NCBI GenBank assembly: GCA_015489465.1
Contig: WFZS01000185.1
Coordinates: 1-50,359 of the forward strand
Reading direction: 5' to 3'
Source of the DNA: Bacteroidales bacterium
GTDB lineage: Bacteria; Bacteroidota; Bacteroidia; Bacteroidales; F082
DNA: 50,359 nucleotides
Below are positions 1 through 9,365 of this stretch, in pieces. The first letter of the stretch is position 1. The number at the start of each line of letters is the position of its first letter. Made by a program: the position numbers and the translations under genes. The notes under the pieces were generated by a model. The model had not been told where the DNA came from and searched no databases. It worked only from the letters and a program-made list of their open reading frames with translations.

Positions 1-352
1 GACGTCATTGGTAGAGAGAAGAAAATAAATTTTCAACAATCAGTAAATGACGTATAGCGGTACATTAGGAAGGTGTCACCCTGAGCACGGTCGAAGGGTG
101 GCGGGGAAGGCCTCCGCACTGTCACACATTCGACGGGGCTCAGTGTGACAACCCATCGCACATTAAAATTTAATATATTGATATTCCGCTCTTTACAAGT
201 AACGTCATTGGTAGCCTGTCGAAATGTGGAAGTTGAAGCCTACCCACGCACGGTTCGACTTACCTGCCATTCGGCAGGCTGCTCACCGTGACAATCCGGC
301 TGCACTTATTACAGTTTGATTTACATGTGTTTACAAAAGACGTCGTTGGTAG
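1..352. repeat. Composite intergenic repeat, copy 1
   Basis: This stretch is a mosaic of short repeated modules. GACGTCATTGGTAG occurs at 1-14, with near copies at 201-214 and 339-352. Between them are hairpins built on a TGAGC...GTCGAA type core: CACCCT/AGGGTG arms at 77-82 and 95-100, and GTCACAC/GTGTGAC arms at 121-127 and 143-149. The same modules recur in the same order and orientation at 24335-24650. It is richer in GC than the surrounding intergenic DNA and has no convincing gene. An open frame entering the downstream lipoprotein gene from 288 is read-through of the repeat. It resembles REP/MITE-like dispersed repeats; the mobilising enzyme is not visible here. Confidence 0.75.
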
Positions 353-503
353 AAAAAAATTTCTCCGGCAGGATATTCCGGTAAGTATCAATTGTTCGAA
401 AAGACAAAAAAATCATTTTAATAAAATAGGGATAAACACCTTTAACAATCCTCAACACTTTGATTTAATTGATACATTTGCAAGTAAATTTTCTTTCCCG
501 TAT

Positions 504-2384
504 ATGAAAACAGTTTTTCGAAAAATATTTTTTTCTCTTGCATCAACTTCTTTTTTGGTTTTGTTAATAATGTCGTGTGCACAGGTAGGCTCGTTGAGTG
601 GGGGTCCCAAAGACAAAAAACCGCCGGTGGTTATAGAAATGATTCCACCGAATTATTCAACACATTTTACGGGAAGAAAATTTGAAATAAAATTTAACGA
701 GTTTGTTAAACTGGATAAGATTAACGAGCAACTACTTGTTTCTCCCCCGATAAAAGAATTTCCTGATTTTAAACTTAAAGGTAAAACGCTCGTTGTGAAA
801 TTTAAAGAAGACCTTAAACCCAACACAACATACACGGTATTTTTCGGCGATGCCGTAAAAGACATTACCGAAGGAAACCCCATACACAATTTTACATACA
901 TCTTTTCAACAGGCGATTATGTAGATTCATTGAGTATGTTCGGTAATGTTGTGTTTGCTGAGGATCTTATCCCCATGGGTAATGTGGAAGTAATGTTGTA
1001 CCGCGATAATAACGATACAATAAAATTAGATTCCATGCCTCTTGAGATACCTCCTTATTATGTTACCCGCACCGATAAAAAAGGCGATTATTTTATGACG
1101 GGAATAGCTGACGACAAATATCTCGTTTTTGCATTAAAAGATAAAAACAACAACTATTTCTTCGATCAGCCTACCGAGGAAATTGCATTTCTGGATACTC
1201 TATATCACCCCGTTTACATCGAAAAACCTTCTATCGATACTTCATACTCCGATACAACATCATTAAAAAACGACTCGTTGGTATTAAACATACCTGCTCA
1301 AGACTCCCTAAGTTTAAAGGATTCTACCGTGGCAGCATTGCAAGATTCATTGACATCCGATTCTCTTTTTAAAGAGCAATATAAACAGGTTAATTTAAGG
1401 ATGTTTGTTCAGGAAGATACCGTTTTACGTCTTGAAGAAGCTGAGTTGATAAGATTAAACACGATAAGGTTTGTTTTTTCACTTCCAGCCGACAGTGTAA
1501 AAATAAATTTGGAGCACAAACCTGCCGGCGAGAAATGGTATGCTGAAGAGTGGTCGAAAAATAAAGATACTCTCACCTGGTATTTACATGAAAAAGAAAT
1601 AACCATTGACACCTTTAATATTCTTTTAAAATATAAAGGTGATACCCTTGATTACATATACATCCCCGTAAAACCTAAAGAAAAAAGAGTACCGGGAAGA
1701 AGAAAAAAGAATGACGATATAAAAAAAATCCGTTACCTGGATTTTGTGTCGAACATGAAAGGTAACCTTAAACCGGATATGATCCCGTACATAATTTTTA
1801 ATCAACCCGTATCCGTGATAAATTTTGATTCTGTAGTTTTCATTGCCGGTGAAGACACCGTTTATTCCCCGGAGTATAAGTTCACGGACAGTTTAAAACG
1901 TAAATTGATTTTACCTTACAAAATTGAACCGGGATTGAGTTATTTATTTTATTTACCCGATTCCGCCGTTATGGACTGGAACGGATATTACAACAAAAGT
2001 TCGGTGTTGAAATTTTCATCTAAAGAATTGAAAGATTACGGTACGCTTACATTTAATGTAAATCCCGAAGATACATCGCATTATATATTGCAATTTCTTA
2101 ATGCTAAAGAAAAAGTATTGGCACAAAAGCATTTTACACACGACACTTCTTTCACCTTTAATTATATCGACCCCGGAAAGTATCTTTTTAAAATAATTTT
2201 AGATGAAAATAATAACGGGAAATGGGATACCGGTAATTATTTTAAGAAACGTCAACCCGAAAAAGTTACTTATTATAACAAACTTTTACAGGTGAGAGCC
2301 AATTGGGAAATAGAAGAGTCCTGGATTTTTGACAAAAACGACCAAAACCCTCCTCCTATCAAGCGGAAACCCCGTAAGGATTAA
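504..2384 (+). CDS. Lipoprotein with N-terminal bacterial Ig-like (Big_5 type) domain
   Basis: The protein is 626 aa and probably periplasmic or surface exposed. The start was placed at 504 because the protein then opens with a lipoprotein signal peptide ending in a lipobox-like LIMSC (Cys about residue 25); the same frame is open back to 288, but that part lies in repeat DNA. Residues about 40-140 look like the Ig-like domain found in many Bacteroidota lipoproteins (KPPVVIEMIPPN, a beta-rich block, then FTYIFSTGD). The remainder is beta-rich with DENNNGKWDTG near the C-terminus, a calcium-loop-like motif also seen in carboxypeptidase-regulatory-like folds. The family is common in Bacteroidota, but its function is not known. 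It is followed by a 147-bp gap and another lipoprotein gene on the same strand. Family assignment is by recognition only. Confidence 0.8.
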   Translation: MKTVFRKIFFSLASTSFLVLLIMSCAQVGSLSGGPKDKKPPVVIEMIPPNYSTHFTGRKFEIKFNEFVKLDKINEQLLVSPPIKEFPDFKLKGKTLVVKFKEDLKPNTTYTVFFGDAVKDITEGNPIHNFTYIFSTGDYVDSLSMFGNVVFAEDLIPMGNVEVMLYRDNNDTIKLDSMPLEIPPYYVTRTDKKGDYFMTGIADDKYLVFALKDKNNNYFFDQPTEEIAFLDTLYHPVYIEKPSIDTSYSDTTSLKNDSLVLNIPAQDSLSLKDSTVAALQDSLTSDSLFKEQYKQVNLRMFVQEDTVLRLEEAELIRLNTIRFVFSLPADSVKINLEHKPAGEKWYAEEWSKNKDTLTWYLHEKEITIDTFNILLKYKGDTLDYIYIPVKPKEKRVPGRRKKNDDIKKIRYLDFVSNMKGNLKPDMIPYIIFNQPVSVINFDSVVFIAGEDTVYSPEYKFTDSLKRKLILPYKIEPGLSYLFYLPDSAVMDWNGYYNKSSVLKFSSKELKDYGTLTFNVNPEDTSHYILQFLNAKEKVLAQKHFTHDTSFTFNYIDPGKYLFKIILDENNNGKWDTGNYFKKRQPEKVTYYNKLLQVRANWEIEESWIFDKNDQNPPPIKRKPRKD

Positions 2385-2531
2385 CATTATTTAACGCAAT
2401 TTCTGAAATTTTATCATAGTTTCATTACGTTGTGGTGACATTTTTGCATTGATTCCGTATCAAAATAACAAGGGAATAATTTTTGAAAAACCCTTGGCAA
2501 AAAGAAGTTTAACAACAAAAAAAATTGAATT

Positions 2532-3461
2532 ATGAAAAAATTAATCGGATTATTTATTAGCGGACTATTAATATTGAGTGTTTATTCGTGTGCGAATAAC
2601 AACACCCAAAAAGAAGTTGAAAAAAAAGTTCCCGCAAAGGAAGACACTCTTCAAATGAATCAAGATACACTTTATGCAAGGATAGTATCCGGCATTTTGG
2701 AAGAGGTTGCAAAAAAACGTAACAAAATCGATAAAGAAGCTTTAACGGTTGTTTCGGAAACACAAGGCTTTTTACAACAAGTTGAAGCCGACGAAAGCGA
2801 TAAAGCTATCGAAACCGGTAAAAAGCTCATCGGTGAACTTGATATACTTTTGAGTAAAAATCCCGATGCCGCTTTAATACCAATCGATGTTCAGTACAGA
2901 ATCGACGAAACCGTTGCCGACATACCAACAGTAAGGAAAATTACAAAGGATGCCAAAGAAGCAATGAGAGCAGGCTATTATCAAGCTGCACGCGGAATAT
3001 TGGAAAACCTAAAAAGTGAAGTTGTGGTTACGACTTACAACATTCCGACAGCTACTTATCCAATTGCAATAAAAAATGCTGTTCTCTTAATGCAAGAAGG
3101 CAAAAAAGACCTTGCTAAAGCGGTATTACAACAAGTATTCGGAACAATAGTAATTCAGGAAATTGCTGCACCGTTACCGGTACTTAAAGCAATAGAAATG
3201 CTTAAAGAAGCTCAAAAGATTGACGCCGTTGATCATAAAAATGCCGACAAAGTTCTTAACTTGCTTAAAAACGCAGATTATCAGTTAAGACTTGCCGAAG
3301 AAATGGGATACGGTAAGAAAAACATTGACTATAAACCGCTTTACAAGTCAATTAAAGAGCTTGAAAAATCCGTTGAAAAGAAAGCCGACAGCAAAGGCAA
3401 ATTTGAAAAAATGCTTGAAGATATAAACAATTTCAACGATACTAACTTCCCATTGAATTAA
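2532..3461 (+). CDS. YfdX-like lipoprotein
   Basis: The protein is 309 aa with a lipoprotein signal (LILSVYSCANN, Cys about residue 20), so it should be membrane anchored outside the cytoplasm. The rest is almost entirely helical. It contains the pattern typical of YfdX: paired helical repeats in which a PIDVQYRID segment is followed by AMRAGYYQAARGILENLKSE and, later, a conserved block with LPVLKAIEMLKEAQ. E. coli YfdX is a periplasmic stress-associated protein of uncertain role. The gene is followed by a strong intrinsic terminator, so it probably ends a transcription unit. The YfdX call rests on pattern memory and could be replaced by 'helical lipoprotein'. Confidence 0.65.
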   Translation: MKKLIGLFISGLLILSVYSCANNNTQKEVEKKVPAKEDTLQMNQDTLYARIVSGILEEVAKKRNKIDKEALTVVSETQGFLQQVEADESDKAIETGKKLIGELDILLSKNPDAALIPIDVQYRIDETVADIPTVRKITKDAKEAMRAGYYQAARGILENLKSEVVVTTYNIPTATYPIAIKNAVLLMQEGKKDLAKAVLQQVFGTIVIQEIAAPLPVLKAIEMLKEAQKIDAVDHKNADKVLNLLKNADYQLRLAEEMGYGKKNIDYKPLYKSIKELEKSVEKKADSKGKFEKMLEDINNFNDTNFPLN

Positions 3462-3482
3462 CGGGAAATAAACTAAAAGTAT

Positions 3483-3519
3483 AAAAAGCGCCGGTGGCAT
3501 TGTCCTCCGGCGCTTTTTT
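3483..3519 (+). terminator. Intrinsic terminator after the YfdX-like gene
   Basis: AAAAAGCGCCGG and its complement CCGGCGCTTTTTT flank a 12-nt loop and end in a run of six T. It lies 21 bp past the stop codon of the YfdX-like gene. Confidence 0.9.
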
Positions 3520-3554
3520 GTTTATTTTAGTTGGGCTAAAACAAAAACTTTTTT

Positions 3555-5009
3555 ATGCATTTAAGGTACTTTTTCTTTTTAACGGTTTTTTTGGTGTTTT
3601 TAAATAGTTGCGGTTCGCCTGAAAAAAACAGAACGGAAAAAGCCCCAACAGGAAAAATCAAAAACCCCGTTGCAAAAGAAAAAGTTGATGTACTGGATTC
3701 CATTTTAAAAAGAAAACGGCTGAAAGTTATTACCAATTACAGCTCCACCGATTACTTTGTTTACCGTGGCGTACCGATGGGTTATCAATATGAACTTGCC
3801 AAAAGGTTTGCCGATTATCTGGGAGTAAAACTTGAGATGAAAGTTGAAAAGCAACTCTCCGAAAGTTTCAAAATGCTCGATTCGTTAAAAGCCGATATTT
3901 TGACAATGGGGTTAACCGTCACATCACAAAGGCAAGACAGCATTATTTTTACCAAACCCATACTTTTCACAAGGCAAGTGTTGGTACAGCGAAAACCCGA
4001 AGGATGGGAAAAGATGCGTACTATGGATGAAATAGAATCTCATCTTATCAGAAACGTATTGGAACTCGGCAAAAAAAAGATTTATGTTCATAAAGGAACT
4101 GTTTTTATCGACAGGCTGAAAAATTTAATGTCCGAAATAGCCGATACCATTTACATTATTGAAGACGACAGGGAAACCGAAGAACTTATAAAAGCAGTTT
4201 CAAACGGGGAAATTGATTATACCGTTGCCGACGAATATATGGCTATGGTTGATGCCGGCTTTTACAGAAATATCGATGTCAAAACATATATCAGTTTTCC
4301 GCAAAAAATTGCTTGGGCGGTTAAAAAAGACCAAACCAGATTAAGAGATACCATAAACGTTTGGCTCAACAAGTTTTATAAAACATTGGACTCAAGGATC
4401 CTTTACAACAAGTATTTTAAAAACCTGAGCAGACGAAAACGTGTTTTGAAAAGCGATTACAACTCATATGGCAAAGGCAAAATATCTCCCTATGACAATA
4501 CGATAAAAAAAGCTTCTGAAATAGTGGGTTGGGATTGGAGACTTCTGGCATCGTTAATACAACAGGAATCAGGGTTTGATAATAACGCCGAATCGTGGGT
4601 AGGAGCTAAAGGAATTATGCAGATGATGCCTTATGTTTTGAAAAAATACGGTTTAACTACCGATTCCTCTCCCGAAGAACATATTATTGTCGGAGCAAAA
4701 TATCTTAAATATCTTGAAAGTCAAATACCCGGTGAAGTAACCGATTCCGTTGAAAGAATCAAGTTTACTTTGGCAGCATACAATACCGGGATAGGTCACC
4801 TTCTGGATGCCAGAAGACTTGCTGAAAAATACGGTAAAGACCCGAACAAGTGGACAGGTAATGTCGATTATTTCATCTTACATCTTTCCGAAAAGAAATA
4901 TTACAACGACCCTGTTGTTTATTACGGTTACGTTAGAGGTATCGAAACATATAATTTTGTCAACGATATAATGGACAGGTTTAAAATTTATAAAACATTA
5001 ATAAAATGA
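3555..5009 (+). CDS. mltF: Membrane-bound lytic murein transglycosylase F family lipoprotein
   Basis: The protein is 484 aa and combines a lipoprotein signal (VFLNSCGSPEKN, Cys about residue 19), a type-3 periplasmic solute-binding-protein-like domain (about 50-275, with GVPMGYQYELAKRFADYLG) and a C-terminal SLT transglycosylase domain (about 310-470). The SLT domain shows the catalytic glutamate in SLIQQESGFDNNA, then GAKGIMQMMP and the AAYNTGIGH motif. This is the architecture of MltF, which cleaves peptidoglycan with formation of 1,6-anhydromuropeptides and is anchored to the outer membrane. Its stop codon lies inside the stem of a terminator shared with the convergent deiminase gene. Confidence 0.92.
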   Translation: MHLRYFFFLTVFLVFLNSCGSPEKNRTEKAPTGKIKNPVAKEKVDVLDSILKRKRLKVITNYSSTDYFVYRGVPMGYQYELAKRFADYLGVKLEMKVEKQLSESFKMLDSLKADILTMGLTVTSQRQDSIIFTKPILFTRQVLVQRKPEGWEKMRTMDEIESHLIRNVLELGKKKIYVHKGTVFIDRLKNLMSEIADTIYIIEDDRETEELIKAVSNGEIDYTVADEYMAMVDAGFYRNIDVKTYISFPQKIAWAVKKDQTRLRDTINVWLNKFYKTLDSRILYNKYFKNLSRRKRVLKSDYNSYGKGKISPYDNTIKKASEIVGWDWRLLASLIQQESGFDNNAESWVGAKGIMQMMPYVLKKYGLTTDSSPEEHIIVGAKYLKYLESQIPGEVTDSVERIKFTLAAYNTGIGHLLDARRLAEKYGKDPNKWTGNVDYFILHLSEKKYYNDPVVYYGYVRGIETYNFVNDIMDRFKIYKTLIK

Positions 5010-5038
5010 CAACCGCACTTCTTTACGGTTGTCATTTT
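5003..5038. terminator. Bidirectional terminator between mltF and the deiminase gene
   Basis: AAAATGACAACCG and CGGTTGTCATTTT form a 13-bp perfect stem with a 10-nt loop. A-rich and T-rich flanks allow termination from both sides. The mltF stop codon (5007-5009) is part of the left arm. Confidence 0.85.
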
Positions 5039-5067
5039 ATCAAAGTTAAACCCGAAGCAAATAATTA

Positions 5068-7053
5068 TCAGTATTTTACAATTTTGCCTTTCAAACTGTT
5101 ACCGTTAATTTCAATATTGTAAAAATAAACACCTTTTTTGACGGTTTGAGGAACCCAAGTAGCTTCACTACTATATCCTTTGTCTTCAAATACTTCTTTT
5201 CCGGTAATATCAAATATTTTCAGATTATAATTTTCCTGTTCTCCCCAATTTAATGTCACTTTATATGTAAACGGATTTGGAGAAACTTTCAAGTCAAAGG
5301 TTTTTATATCAGCTATACCTCCTGTAGGAAAAGCAACTAATGAATCAACTTTTATAATCTCTTTATATGTTTTTGAAGGTGTTGATATGAACATTGTATC
5401 GTAATACCATTGATCTTTAACAGGAACCATGTATCGTACAATAAATGATAAGGTATCCCCCGCGTTCAAAGTGTAAGGTAAATCAGGATAATCTTCATTT
5501 ATGTACCATCCTAAATAATTACCGAATGGTGTAATGGAATCAATATTTATCGGGTTTTCAGTAGGGTTAATTATATAAAAAGGAATACCTGATAATACGT
5601 CATCTTCATTTGCAAAAACAACAGTATCCGGGTCAAAAACCAAGTCGTTTTGTTTAACTACAAAAACATGAGGATCGGGTTTGCCTATAAAAGGATGAGT
5701 GGCACGGTGCCCGGACTGATCCACTGCAAAAAGGTAATATCTCACCGTATCGCCCGGCAATGCTCCCGTTATTGATGATGTATAAACATTATCTCCCGAC
5801 GGATTTGTCATTAACAAAGTATCGTAATCGCTTTGGTTGATTTTATAAATGACAAAAACAGAATCTTGAATTATCGGCTGTTTACTGTAATTAAAAAGTG
5901 TTGCCTCAATATTGTAACTTTCTTGATAATCAACTTTTGAATGTACCGGCACATGCCATATATAAAGCTGGTTAATGTCAGCTACGCCTTTTGTACGGCA
6001 GTGTAATGCATCGGTATTCATCCAGTCCCAATATTCAATACCGATAATTTCGTAGCCCGGCATAGCTTCCTGATAAACTTGCAAAGCTTCGTCATCCCAT
6101 TGGCTTCCGGTGATGGGAACAAACACCTTATTGTTGAGTATCAACGAGTTGGTATAAGGAGTGTCCGTGGGAGAACCCGGTGTGTAAACCCTGTAAACTT
6201 TATAAGGCTCACCATAACTGCTGTTGTGTGTTTTGAAAAAGTTTGCCGCCGCCTCATAATCTTCATACCTCCAGTCCGATTCCGGTACTTGACCGATAAG
6301 AACTTTATCGGGAGCCAAGAACTTACCCCAACAATCAATATGCTTAATATATTCGTGAAGCGGATCTTCCGTTATAAAATACTCGTCAATACCAAGGTAA
6401 TCATGTACCCTGTTTTTTATTTCCTGTTCCGATATCGAGTTCTCTTCCACAACGAGATCCGTTGATGCCGCTTTGCCCATTCCGTCGCACATGTAGTTAC
6501 CCCCGGTATGTATAACGTCCATTCCGAAAAGGTTTATTCCCAATTGCTCCGCAACTCTAATGGGAATGTCATCATCGCTGGGACGTGGTCTGTTATAAGG
6601 GAAATCCACTATCCCGGCATCACCGTTTCCGTCAAAAATAAACCACGGTCCGTAATCCCTTATCCAATAAGTATTTGTGGGTGCAATTAAAAAGCTGCAA
6701 TTATCCAGATTTACCCCGTTGCTCGAGTAGATATTGATAACCGTTTGTTTTTGACTGTTATTTGCAACAACGGTAATGACATTGATATATTCGGCCATTT
6801 TTTTTACCAATAAAACGGGAATACCGAAAGGATATCTGACAAGTACGGATTGCATTCGGTCGAATTCCGCAACATTACGTATAAAACCTTCAGGCAGTGC
6901 CGTGGGTGTGAAATCTTTAGTGTCGAGGGGCTTATTCATCTCCTCTTCACTTAAATAGTGAAGTTTACGATAATCCTTTTTTATTTGCTGTGCGTTAAGC
7001 GTTGAAAAAAGAAATAAAAAAGACGCTAAAATTAAAAAGTAAAAATGCCTCAT
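5068..7053 (-). CDS. Secreted peptidylarginine deiminase-like protein (PPAD type) with T9SS sorting domain
   Basis: The protein is 661 aa from the ATG at 7053, chosen because it opens a clear signal peptide (MRHFYFLILASF...LNAQ); an upstream extension to 7107 lacks this. Residues about 45-365 are a guanidino-group-modifying deiminase of the PAD_porph family. Visible residues match those reported for Porphyromonas gingivalis PPAD in order and spacing: Asp133 in RDYGPW, Arg155 and Arg157 in NRPRP, His238 and Asp240 in HIDCWG, Asn302 in TNSLIL and Cys352 in ALHCRTKG. An Ig-like region follows, and a T9SS type A sorting domain ends the protein (SPNPFTYKVTLNW ... VYFYNIEI). In PPAD the arginine pair contacts the substrate carboxylate, favouring C-terminal arginine; agmatine deiminases lack it. 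It probably citrullinates arginine peptides at the cell surface or outside the cell. Confidence 0.88.
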   Translation of the reverse strand: MRHFYFLILASFLFLFSTLNAQQIKKDYRKLHYLSEEEMNKPLDTKDFTPTALPEGFIRNVAEFDRMQSVLVRYPFGIPVLLVKKMAEYINVITVVANNSQKQTVINIYSSNGVNLDNCSFLIAPTNTYWIRDYGPWFIFDGNGDAGIVDFPYNRPRPSDDDIPIRVAEQLGINLFGMDVIHTGGNYMCDGMGKAASTDLVVEENSISEQEIKNRVHDYLGIDEYFITEDPLHEYIKHIDCWGKFLAPDKVLIGQVPESDWRYEDYEAAANFFKTHNSSYGEPYKVYRVYTPGSPTDTPYTNSLILNNKVFVPITGSQWDDEALQVYQEAMPGYEIIGIEYWDWMNTDALHCRTKGVADINQLYIWHVPVHSKVDYQESYNIEATLFNYSKQPIIQDSVFVIYKINQSDYDTLLMTNPSGDNVYTSSITGALPGDTVRYYLFAVDQSGHRATHPFIGKPDPHVFVVKQNDLVFDPDTVVFANEDDVLSGIPFYIINPTENPINIDSITPFGNYLGWYINEDYPDLPYTLNAGDTLSFIVRYMVPVKDQWYYDTMFISTPSKTYKEIIKVDSLVAFPTGGIADIKTFDLKVSPNPFTYKVTLNWGEQENYNLKIFDITGKEVFEDKGYSSEATWVPQTVKKGVYFYNIEINGNSLKGKIVKY

Positions 7054-7106
7054 GGTAACTTTTATTATATAAATTACATTAGTTAGTACAAACATAATTA
7101 AAATCA

Positions 7107-7138
7107 TTGCTTTTGACCGTAATTATCTATTATATTTG
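7107..7138 (+). promoter_or_regulatory. Predicted Bacteroidota promoter for tatA
   Basis: A TATATTTG -7 box at 7131-7138 matches TAnnTTTG exactly. A TTG at 7107-7109 lies 21 bp upstream as a -33 element. The tatA start codon is 22 bp past the -7 box. Confidence 0.5.
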
Positions 7139-7160
7139 CAAAAATGTAAATTGATTAATT

Positions 7161-7397
7161 ATGAATTTATTAAATGTTTCAAACATGATTAATATACACC
7201 ATGCCGGTTGGTTCGGAGGATATGAAGTTATTTTAATAGTCGTTGTGATTTTATTACTTTTCGGAGGCAAAAAAATACCTGAACTAATGAGAGGTTTGGG
7301 TAAAGGTGTAAAAGAATTTAAGTCCGGTATTTCGGAAGATAACAATAAAGAAACCGCCAATAAAACCGACGAAAACCCTAATACAACTAAAAAATAG
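7161..7397 (+). CDS. tatA: Sec-independent protein translocase subunit TatA/E
   Basis: The protein is 78 aa with one N-terminal transmembrane helix (VILIVVVILLLFGG), the hinge motif FGGKKIPELMRGLGKG typical of TatA, then an amphipathic helix and a polar tail. TatA oligomerises in the inner membrane to let folded twin-arginine substrates cross with TatC. A second in-frame ATG at 7185 would remove eight residues and leave the conserved part intact. No tatB or tatC lies in the window. The next gene downstream encodes MltD after a 210-bp gap in which no clear promoter was found. Confidence 0.93.
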   Translation: MNLLNVSNMINIHHAGWFGGYEVILIVVVILLLFGGKKIPELMRGLGKGVKEFKSGISEDNNKETANKTDENPNTTKK

Positions 7398-7607
7398 AAC
7401 AAATTTGCTTTTTTGCCGTTTTATCAATAATCATACAAACGTGATTACTTTGATTTAATAAACTTTAACTGTCGTAACATTATCATGAATTTTGATATTA
7501 TATAATTTGTGATAATTACAAAACCGGTACTCATTGCTTTGAAAAAAATGTATGAGTTAAAAATTTTATAACGGCTTTATTCAAACAAGGTTAAAATTTT
7601 TGAACAA

Positions 7608-9287
7608 ATGAATATAAAGATATTAAAAACAGGGTTTATTTTGATCTTATTGTTCCCGGTTGTGAGTATTTATGCTCAACAAAAAAATGAGAGTTCAAAA
7701 GAAAACAAAGGTCAAATCCAATATTTGGTTAAAGATTCCCCTGTTTTACGAGCCCTTGACAGTATGGCTTTTGTAAAAATTTACTCATCACAATACTTTC
7801 GTCTTGACACCACACGTTTTTCACTAAATAAAGAGACAGGCACAAACGGTAATACCTCGATATTAAATACTCCCGATTCGGTTTTTGAAAAAAGGATAGA
7901 AGCTCTAAACCTTCAAACACCGATAGAATTAACTTATAACAAAGAAGTAAAAGCTTTTATCAATCTATACGCTACAAAAAAACGGGAATTAACATCAAAA
8001 CTTCTGGGGTTATCCGAAATATATTTTCCCATGATCGAGGAAATTCTCGACAGATATAATATGCCTTTGGAACTTAAATATCTTGCCGTTGTGGAATCGG
8101 CTTTAAATCCGCGTGCAGGGTCGAGGATGGGAGCAAAAGGACTTTGGCAATTTATGTACGGAACCGGTAAAGTTTACGGACTTAAAGTTAATTCTATGGT
8201 TGACGACCGTTATGACCCCTATAAATCAACCGTTGCAGCCTGCGAGCATCTTCAGGACCTCTATGATATTTACGGCAGTTGGTCGCTTGCACTGGCGGCA
8301 TACAATTCGGGTGCCGGCAATGTAAACAAAGCCATCAGGCGTGCCGGGGGTACAAAAAACTATTGGGCCGTTTGGCCTTTCTTACCCCGTGAAACCAGAG
8401 GATACGTTCCGGCTTTTATCGCTGTAAACTATATTATGAATTACGCAGCTGAACATAACATTTATCCCTTGAAACCCGGAATGTTCTTTTATGACATAGA
8501 TACCGTTACGGTTCATGACGTGCTTGCTTTCGATCAACTTAACGAACTTTTACACATTCCGATGGAAGAGATTAAATTTCTGAATCCTCAATATAAGCAA
8601 GGAATAATACCTGCAGTTAAAGGTAAAAAATACACTTTAAGATTACCGCGAAGATATATAGCCGATTTCATGAATAACGAACAGGCTTTGTATAACTATA
8701 AAACACGAAAAGGTCTCGAAAGGGAAAAATTGCTGGCGGAAATAGAAAAAGCCAAACAAAGAAACATACATATTGTCAGAAGCGGTGAAAGTTTGGGAAA
8801 AATAGCAAAACGTTACCATGTTTACGTGAGTCAGCTGAAAAAGTGGAATCATTTGAGGAGTAACACTATTTACCCCGGACAGAAATTAGTGCTTTTCAGT
8901 TCCGCAGGGTGGACGGTTTCAAGGAAAACGCCGGTAAAACGTTCAACCAAAAAATCTTATCATTACGTAAAAAAGGGTGAAAACCTGGGGCTTATTGCCA
9001 AAAAATATAAATGTTCGATAACCGATTTGAAAGAGTGGAACGGTTTAAAATCCAATAAAATATTTCCCGGACAAAAACTTTATGTATATAAACCCGACAG
9101 CAAAAGTAAGGCTACCGTTAAAAAAGGAAAATTTATTTATCACATAGTACAAAAAGGCGATACATTATGGGATATTGCAAAAGAGTATGACGGAGTAACA
9201 GTTGAACAAATAAAAAAACTGAATCATATAAGAAATACCCATCATTTAAAACCCGGCCAGAAAATTAAAATTGCCGTTATCAGTTAA
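7608..9287 (+). CDS. mltD: Lytic transglycosylase with LysM repeats (MltD type)
   Basis: The protein is 559 aa and exported (signal peptide ending VSIYAQ). An SLT transglycosylase domain lies at about 140-280, with the catalytic glutamate in [14 protein letters not shown] followed by GAKGLWQFM and the [10 protein letters not shown] motif. Three LysM peptidoglycan-binding repeats follow near 390-435, 460-505 and 510-556, each showing the G-(D/E)-(T/S/N)-L pattern ([30 protein letters not shown]). E. coli MltD has two LysM modules; three is within the family range. It probably trims peptidoglycan during growth. A DUF4837 gene follows after 78 bp and may be co-transcribed. Confidence 0.92.
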   Translation: MNIKILKTGFILILLFPVVSIYAQQKNESSKENKGQIQYLVKDSPVLRALDSMAFVKIYSSQYFRLDTTRFSLNKETGTNGNTSILNTPDSVFEKRIEALNLQTPIELTYNKEVKAFINLYATKKRELTSKLLGLSEIYFPMIEEILDRYNMPLELKYLAVVESALNPRAGSRMGAKGLWQFMYGTGKVYGLKVNSMVDDRYDPYKSTVAACEHLQDLYDIYGSWSLALAAYNSGAGNVNKAIRRAGGTKNYWAVWPFLPRETRGYVPAFIAVNYIMNYAAEHNIYPLKPGMFFYDIDTVTVHDVLAFDQLNELLHIPMEEIKFLNPQYKQGIIPAVKGKKYTLRLPRRYIADFMNNEQALYNYKTRKGLEREKLLAEIEKAKQRNIHIVRSGESLGKIAKRYHVYVSQLKKWNHLRSNTIYPGQKLVLFSSAGWTVSRKTPVKRSTKKSYHYVKKGENLGLIAKKYKCSITDLKEWNGLKSNKIFPGQKLYVYKPDSKSKATVKKGKFIYHIVQKGDTLWDIAKEYDGVTVEQIKKLNHIRNTHHLKPGQKIKIAVIS

Positions 9288-9365
9288 TGGCAAACTTTTT
9301 GAGTGTTAAATTTGTGCTTGTTAATATGAATTAATGGCATAAATTATTAACTAAAACAAAATATC

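Noticed and set aside
288-503. In-frame N-terminal extension of the Ig-like lipoprotein
   Set aside because: It lies in the composite repeat and would bury the lipoprotein signal that starts at 504.
6079-6465. 128-codon plus-strand ORF opposite the deiminase gene
   Set aside because: It is antisense to the conserved catalytic region of the deiminase and has no recognisable motif.
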